DNA from: Steroidobacter agaridevorans
GTDB taxonomy: Bacteria; Pseudomonadota; Gammaproteobacteria; Steroidobacterales; Steroidobacteraceae
Direction of reading: 5' to 3'
Assembly (NCBI RefSeq): GCF_009932555.1
Contig: NZ_BLJO01000001.1
Span: 1,283,897-1,347,896, forward strand
DNA length: 64,000 nt
The position numbers and the translations under genes are program-made. The notes under the pieces were generated by a model. It saw nothing but the letters and a program-made list of their open reading frames with translations, was not told the DNA's origin and did not search any database. Positions 60,182 to 64,000 of the stretch are shown here, in pieces; within the stretch, counting starts at the first letter, position 1; every line of letters begins with the position of its first letter.

Positions 60182-60586
60182 TTATTTGGTTTGTTTCGCG
60201 CGCTTCTTCGCCTGCTTCATGTGGCGGGAGCGCTCGATGCCGGCCATTTGCTTGGCGCGCGCCGACTCGATCGCCGCATTGAGCGCACGCTCGCCCCAGA
60301 CCCTCAGCTGTACGGCGTCGTTGACGATCTCTTGCGGCACTTCGTGATGATCGGTGGTGAGATCGAACGCGTTCGGATACGGCTTGAACTGCGGCATGCC
60401 GCGCGCGACATAATCGTCGAGGTTGCTCTTGTCCGTGTGCAGATACAGTTTCTCGCCCATCACGATGGCGAGCAGACGGTCGTCGATGAACACACCGACG
60501 CCACCGAAAATCGCACGACTGGAAATGCGCCCGAGCGGCGCGAATTGTTCTGCGACGTAACTGGCCAGGCTCGACTTGACCCGCAT
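60182..60586 (-). CDS. TfoX/Sxy N-terminal domain protein
   Basis: 134 residues matching the TfoX N-domain: SRAIFGGVGVFIDDRLLAIVMGEKLYLHTD and FDLTTDHHEVPQEI. The C-terminal half of classic TfoX is missing; the end is Lys/Arg-rich (HMKQAKKRAKQTK). Full-length TfoX links CRP to competence genes in Haemophilus/Vibrio; single-domain forms are of unknown role. Convergent with the DUF255 gene. Confidence 0.88.
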   Translation of the reverse strand: MRVKSSLASYVAEQFAPLGRISSRAIFGGVGVFIDDRLLAIVMGEKLYLHTDKSNLDDYVARGMPQFKPYPNAFDLTTDHHEVPQEIVNDAVQLRVWGERALNAAIESARAKQMAGIERSRHMKQAKKRAKQTK

Positions 60587-60630
60587 ATCGAGCTACTCAC
60601 TCTTCGAAAAATGCTTCCAAGCAGCGCAGA

Positions 60631-60658
60631 GTTTACATCGCGAACCCCGAGTGTAAAC
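60631..60658. repeat. Inverted repeat upstream of the TfoX-like gene
   Basis: GTTTACA (60631-60637) and TGTAAAC (60652-60658) are perfect arms 14 bp apart, about 45 bp before the start of the TfoX-like gene. It may be an operator. Nothing else stands out in the 60587-60752 gap. Confidence 0.3.
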
Positions 60659-60752
60659 CCGAGATCGTCACCAGGCGGCGACACTGTGCGCCAGTCGACA
60701 GCGACTTGCTGGGAAATCCGCCAAAAACGCGCGGGAAAGCACGCAGGAAAAA

Positions 60753-61202
60753 TTATACGGCGGCGCCGAGCCGGGCCAGGTGCAGGCGAATTAAGTCACG
60801 CAGCTGCGCGTGAATCTGGACGTCGAACGCCGGCGCTCGCTGCCAGTCGTAGCCCCAGGGATTGGCGGTGCGCATCGCCTCCGGCTCATCGACGAAGCGC
60901 GGATGCACGTGAGCATGCAGCGCCGGCTCCACATTTCCGAAGATCGCGTAATTGATACGCAACGCTCCGGTGGCCGCCAGCACAGCGTCGCCCAGCAAGC
61001 CGAGCTCGGAGAGGAACAAATCGCGGTCGGCGCGCGCCAACGCGTTCAAGTGCGGAACCACGGGATCGGGCAGCAGCAGACAGTAGCCCGTCAGCACCTG
61101 CTTCTGCCCCATCACCGCCCAGCCCGAGCGCAGGCGTGCGACCACGGTGGGATCGTTGCCGGCTCGGCAGCTTTCGACCAGGCGATGGATGGCGGTGCTC
61201 AT
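60753..61202 (-). CDS. HIT-family-like protein
   Basis: 149 residues from ATG 61202 (ATGA overlap with the DUF486 gene). The HAHVHPR motif is the HxHxH of histidine-triad hydrolases; LTGYCLLLPDPVVPHLNALARADRDL precedes it. HIT enzymes cleave nucleotide phosphoramidates or dinucleoside polyphosphates. Only one extra His is seen after the motif, so catalytic competence is not certain. Confidence 0.82.
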   Translation of the reverse strand: MSTAIHRLVESCRAGNDPTVVARLRSGWAVMGQKQVLTGYCLLLPDPVVPHLNALARADRDLFLSELGLLGDAVLAATGALRINYAIFGNVEPALHAHVHPRFVDEPEAMRTANPWGYDWQRAPAFDVQIHAQLRDLIRLHLARLGAAV

Positions 61203-61540
61203 TTGCGGAACACGAAATAAACCGCGCCCAGCATACAGAACGCCGCCCACAGGTAGTCGAGCTTGAGCGGCTGGCGCATGTACAACATCACGAACGGCAC
61301 GAACACCGTCAGCGTGATCACTTCCTGCAGAATTTTCAGCTGCGGCAAGGTCATGACCGTGTAACCGATGCGGTTCGCCGGCACCTGCAACAAATATTCG
61401 AACAGCGCGATGCCCCAGCTGACCAGCGCCGCGACGATCCACGGCTTTTGATTCAGCTCCTTCAGGTGCGCGTACCAGGCGAACGTCATGAACACGTTCG
61501 ACAACGTCAGCAACACGATGGTGCGGAGAACCGGGCTCAT
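61199..61540 (-). CDS. DMT-type small membrane protein (DUF486)
   Basis: 113 residues from ATG 61540, four membrane helices; segments SNVFMTFAWYAHLK, LFEYLLQVPANRIGY and LKILQEVITLTVFVPF are diagnostic of DUF486. It resembles half of a drug/metabolite transporter. Overlaps comB and the HIT gene by 4 nt each side. Confidence 0.92.
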   Translation of the reverse strand: MSPVLRTIVLLTLSNVFMTFAWYAHLKELNQKPWIVAALVSWGIALFEYLLQVPANRIGYTVMTLPQLKILQEVITLTVFVPFVMLYMRQPLKLDYLWAAFCMLGAVYFVFRK

Positions 61541-62250
61541 ACGATCTCGATAGGGGGTTTGGGCACGTCGATCTTGCGCAAGCGCGGCGGTGACGCGCCG
61601 GTCTCCAGCTGCAATACGAAATCGAACTCGTCGACCCGAGTGCACAGATCGAAATCGCGCTCGGGCGCCCAGTCGCAGGCGGGATCGAAGAACTTCTCCG
61701 CGCTCGATGCCTTGCGCAGCCGTTCGCGTATGCCGGCGACCGGCATTGGCTCGCCTAGCAGCCGAGAACGCAGCAGCTCGGCGCACAGATCGTCTTCGTC
61801 GCAGTTCTCGCGCGCCTCGTGCCCCATGCGGACCAGCGTAACGATCGACGGCTGACGCGCCTGGATATAGCGGACGATGGCGCCCGCATTCACCAGCGCA
61901 CCCGTGATCACCTCGTCAGCTTGCCGGGCGTTGGTGAGGCCCTGCGTTCCGGCGTGCGTGGTATGGATGAGCGTGCGTCCGGCGACGTCGAGCTTCTCGA
62001 GGTCGGCGGGCGAATTGCCGCAGTCGAAACCGGGTAACGGACGCGCGTGGCGCTCGCCGATCAGGAACCAGTCCGGATGCTCGCGCTTCAGTTGGCGCGC
62101 GTAATCGACTTCAGCGACGGGAATGACGGCCGCCGCGCCGCGCGAGAACGCGTACGCGGCGACCGAGAAGGCACGAAACACATCGATGACGACCGCGATG
62201 CCTTCGGCGCTCTGCGCGCCAGCGACATGGTCTGCGACCTTAACCTGCAA
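61537..62250 (-). CDS. 2-phosphosulfolactate phosphatase family protein (ComB-like)
   Basis: 237 residues: IAVVIDVFRAFSVAAYAFSRG near the N-terminus, LIGERHARPLPGFDCGNSP in the middle, and HTTHAGTQGLTNAR identify the ComB fold. ComB acts in coenzyme M synthesis in archaea, but bacteria without coenzyme M commonly keep homologues of unknown role. Starts 27 nt after the ornithine decarboxylase gene. Confidence 0.88.
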   Translation of the reverse strand: MQVKVADHVAGAQSAEGIAVVIDVFRAFSVAAYAFSRGAAAVIPVAEVDYARQLKREHPDWFLIGERHARPLPGFDCGNSPADLEKLDVAGRTLIHTTHAGTQGLTNARQADEVITGALVNAGAIVRYIQARQPSIVTLVRMGHEARENCDEDDLCAELLRSRLLGEPMPVAGIRERLRKASSAEKFFDPACDWAPERDFDLCTRVDEFDFVLQLETGASPPRLRKIDVPKPPIEIV

Positions 62251-62277
62251 GCGGCGACCTCATTCAGGCCGCCGCGC

Positions 62278-63519
62278 TCAGGCAGCGCGGCCTCGACCGC
62301 CGGCAGCCTTGCGCTGCAGGCGAACCACACGCCGCGCGTCGGCGGTCTCGTTCATCACGACGACCTTGGCGCGCTTGAAGAAGTTGAAGTCGGTGGCGCT
62401 GGCCCAGGTGTAGGCGCCCATCATGCGGCCCACGACCAGATCGCCCATCTCCAACTCCGGCAGCATGATGCATTCGTCGATCACGTCGATGGAGTCGCAA
62501 GTCGGACCCGACAGCACGCTCTCGAACAGCTCGCCGCCTTCGCGCAGCACCGACACCGGATACTTGGCGTGGTCGAACATCTGACCGCTGTACGAACCGT
62601 ACAGACCGTCGTCCAGGTAATACCACCAGCGACCGTCGCGCTTGGCCTTGCCCATCACCGAGGAGACGGCGATAGCGGCAGGCGCGGCGATGAAGCGGCC
62701 CGGCTCGGCGATCACACGGACGTGCGGCGGCAGCTTGGCGAGCGCGGCGCGGATCGGACGGCAGAATTCGTCGATCGGCGTGACCTCGTCGTTGTACGCG
62801 ACCGGGTAGCCGCCGCCGATGTCGAGCACGTCGAGCGACGGCAGACCGGCCAGCACGGCTTCCGCCATGATGTTGGTGCACGCCTGTACAGCTTCGACGT
62901 ACTTCGCCGGGTCGGTCGCCTGCGAGCCGACGTGGAAAGACAGTCCCTTCACACGCACGCCGAGACGGCGCGCCTGCTCGATCAAGCCGAGCACGTCGCC
63001 GGGCGCGCAGCCGAACTTCTTCGACAGGTCGACCACGGCATTCGGGCTGCGGAACGACACGCGAATCAGCAGCTCGGCGCGCTTGCGATAGCGCACGAAC
63101 TTCTTCAGCTCGTCCGGGTTGTCCGCGACGAACGTCGTGACGCCGTAGCGGAGCGCGTCGCGGATGTCGCTGTCACGCTTGATCGGGTGAGTGTGAATGC
63201 AGCGGCTCGGGGCAATCCCCTGCTGCTTCACCAGCTCGACTTCGCCGGTGGTGGCGAGGTCGAAATAAGCACCTTCATCGCGCAAGCACGACACCACCGC
63301 GGCGTGCGGCAGCGGCTTGAGCGCGTAGTGAAGATCGACGCCAGGCAGCGCGGCCTTGAGGGCGCGGTACTGGCGGCGCACCTGCTCACAGTCCACCACC
63401 AGCAGCGGCGAACCGAAGCGGGCGACCAGCGCACGGATTTCGGTTTCCGTCAGCGTGGTGGAATCGAAGGAGTGGGCCGGAGAAACGGCGAGTGACTGCT
63501 TGGCTGCGCGGGGCAACAC
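62278..63519 (-). CDS. Ornithine/diamino-acid decarboxylase, PLP fold type III
   Basis: 413 residues from GTG 63519, which has GAGAGG 8 nt upstream; the open frame runs 27 codons further. Alanine-racemase-type barrel with PLP lysine in LHYALKPLPHA (about residue 68), VKGLSFHVGSQATDP, DIGGGYP, EPGRF and the C-terminal catalytic Cys in SGPTCDSIDV. Most likely ornithine decarboxylase giving putrescine; lysine or arginine-type activity is possible. First gene of a four-gene minus-strand operon. Confidence 0.9.
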   Translation of the reverse strand: MLPRAAKQSLAVSPAHSFDSTTLTETEIRALVARFGSPLLVVDCEQVRRQYRALKAALPGVDLHYALKPLPHAAVVSCLRDEGAYFDLATTGEVELVKQQGIAPSRCIHTHPIKRDSDIRDALRYGVTTFVADNPDELKKFVRYRKRAELLIRVSFRSPNAVVDLSKKFGCAPGDVLGLIEQARRLGVRVKGLSFHVGSQATDPAKYVEAVQACTNIMAEAVLAGLPSLDVLDIGGGYPVAYNDEVTPIDEFCRPIRAALAKLPPHVRVIAEPGRFIAAPAAIAVSSVMGKAKRDGRWWYYLDDGLYGSYSGQMFDHAKYPVSVLREGGELFESVLSGPTCDSIDVIDECIMLPELEMGDLVVGRMMGAYTWASATDFNFFKRAKVVVMNETADARRVVRLQRKAAGGRGRAA

Positions 63520-63661
63520 CTGTTGGGCACCTCTCAAAAGCTGCGAACACTTAACCAACCAACAAGAGCGACAGATTTCGTGAACGTCTGAAGCTCTCAC
63601 AAGTTCTGGTCGAGCGGCACTGCAGCTTACGCGTGGTGCTCTCTTACACAGGCCGGCGCGA

Positions 63662-63689
63662 AATTTAGCAAAAATGTCCGGCGATGCAA
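63662..63689 (-). promoter_or_regulatory. Putative promoter of the decarboxylase operon
   Basis: On the minus strand TTGCAT (63684-63689) and TAAATT (63662-63667) are 16 bp apart, a reasonable -35/-10 pair about 145 bp upstream of the GTG. The 211-bp gap to the divergent AAA gene contains nothing else I can name. Confidence 0.35.
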
Positions 63690-63811
63690 GAAGCGCGTCA
63701 CAGTTTTTATGCCCGTGAACGAAAAAACTTCTGACGCGGGAACTACAGCACGGGTCCGGCGGCCCTTTCGCTGCTCTCTTTACGTAAGGAACACGGAGTT
63801 AGATTCACCAC

Positions 63812-64000
63812 ATGGCAGACACGACAGACACGCGCAAAGAGTTGGAAGCGCTGCTGAAGAGCCGGGTGCCGCTGATCGTCATCGAGACGCGCGACGAGCC
63901 TCGCGCGATCGCCCTGCTCGCCTCGCTGTCGCCGAAGCTCGCCAGCCGCGTGCACACGCCGGTGTTCCAGTGGACTGTCACGGACGGTTTGCGCCGGCTG
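63812..64000 (+). CDS. AAA-family ATPase (Ycf46-like), N-terminal part; runs past right edge
   Basis: 63 codons from ATG 63812 to the window end. The start KELEALLKSRVPLIVIETRDE and HTPVFQWTVTDGL fit the N-terminal domain of Ycf46-type AAA ATPases (a conserved cyanobacterial/plastid and proteobacterial family). The Walker motifs would lie beyond position 64000. GGAG is about 13 nt upstream. Identity is probable, not certain. Confidence 0.7.
   Translation, partial: MADTTDTRKELEALLKSRVPLIVIETRDEPRAIALLASLSPKLASRVHTPVFQWTVTDGLRRL

Overview
The window looks like a chromosomal segment of a high-GC gammaproteobacterium. Three conserved blocks support this: gatCAB divergent from mreBCD-mrdAB-mltB-rlpA-dacA, amgK-murU divergent from lptD-surA-pdxA-ksgA-apaGH, and an lgt-thyA-folA run. 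Strong GC bias at third codon positions, long antisense open frames over most genes, a SahR-controlled methionine operon and kynurenine-pathway genes would suit the Xanthomonadales/Nevskiales/Steroidobacter side of the class; that placement is inference. Almost everything is housekeeping. I see no phage, insertion sequence, CRISPR array, rRNA or tRNA.

Layout. 1-4184: SahR (ArsR-methyltransferase fusion), metF and the 5' part of metH on the minus strand, behind a perfect 20-bp operator palindrome. 4302-4830: a coupled pair of small membrane proteins with a hairpin terminator. 4925-10170: gatC-gatA-gatB-hslO-alcohol dehydrogenase, minus strand. 10320-20548: cell-shape and peptidoglycan cluster (mreBCD, mrdA, mrdB, mltB, rlpA, dacA), then a class IV aminotransferase and ybeD. 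20574-23213: lipA-lipB-quinone oxidoreductase, inverted relative to ybeD. 23259-27582: tonB-exbB-exbD-exbD and a TPR protein. 27846-31661: a second TonB divergent from a siderophore receptor and a PiuC-type dioxygenase, with a Fur-like 7-1-7 repeat between them. 31658-40886: murU-amgK divergent from lptD-surA-pdxA-ksgA-usp-apaG-apaH.

40896-46580: a secreted hypothetical, then a kynurenine-pathway operon (3-HAO, cyclase-family hydrolase, kynU, kmo) and a PhzF-family gene. 46581-49694: a GH8 cellulase with palindromes upstream, a membrane protein coupled to an exported methyltransferase, and a small conserved protein before glmS. 51531-51957: gene debris, including a chemoreceptor fragment. 51958-56802: a minus-strand run lgt-thyA-SET-folA-ykgJ-rluF, then an FHA-GGDEF diguanylate cyclase. 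56852-60175: rlmI divergent from a thioredoxin-fold DUF255 protein. 60182-63519: a TfoX-like gene and the operon ornithine decarboxylase-comB-DUF486-HIT. 63812-end: start of an AAA ATPase.

No clearly new multi-gene system stands out. The items most worth a second look are the lysine-rich SET-domain protein between thyA and folA, the coupled membrane protein/exported methyltransferase pair, the PBP5-type carboxypeptidase with a lipobox, the cellulase upstream region, the two coupled small membrane proteins and the decayed region after glmS.
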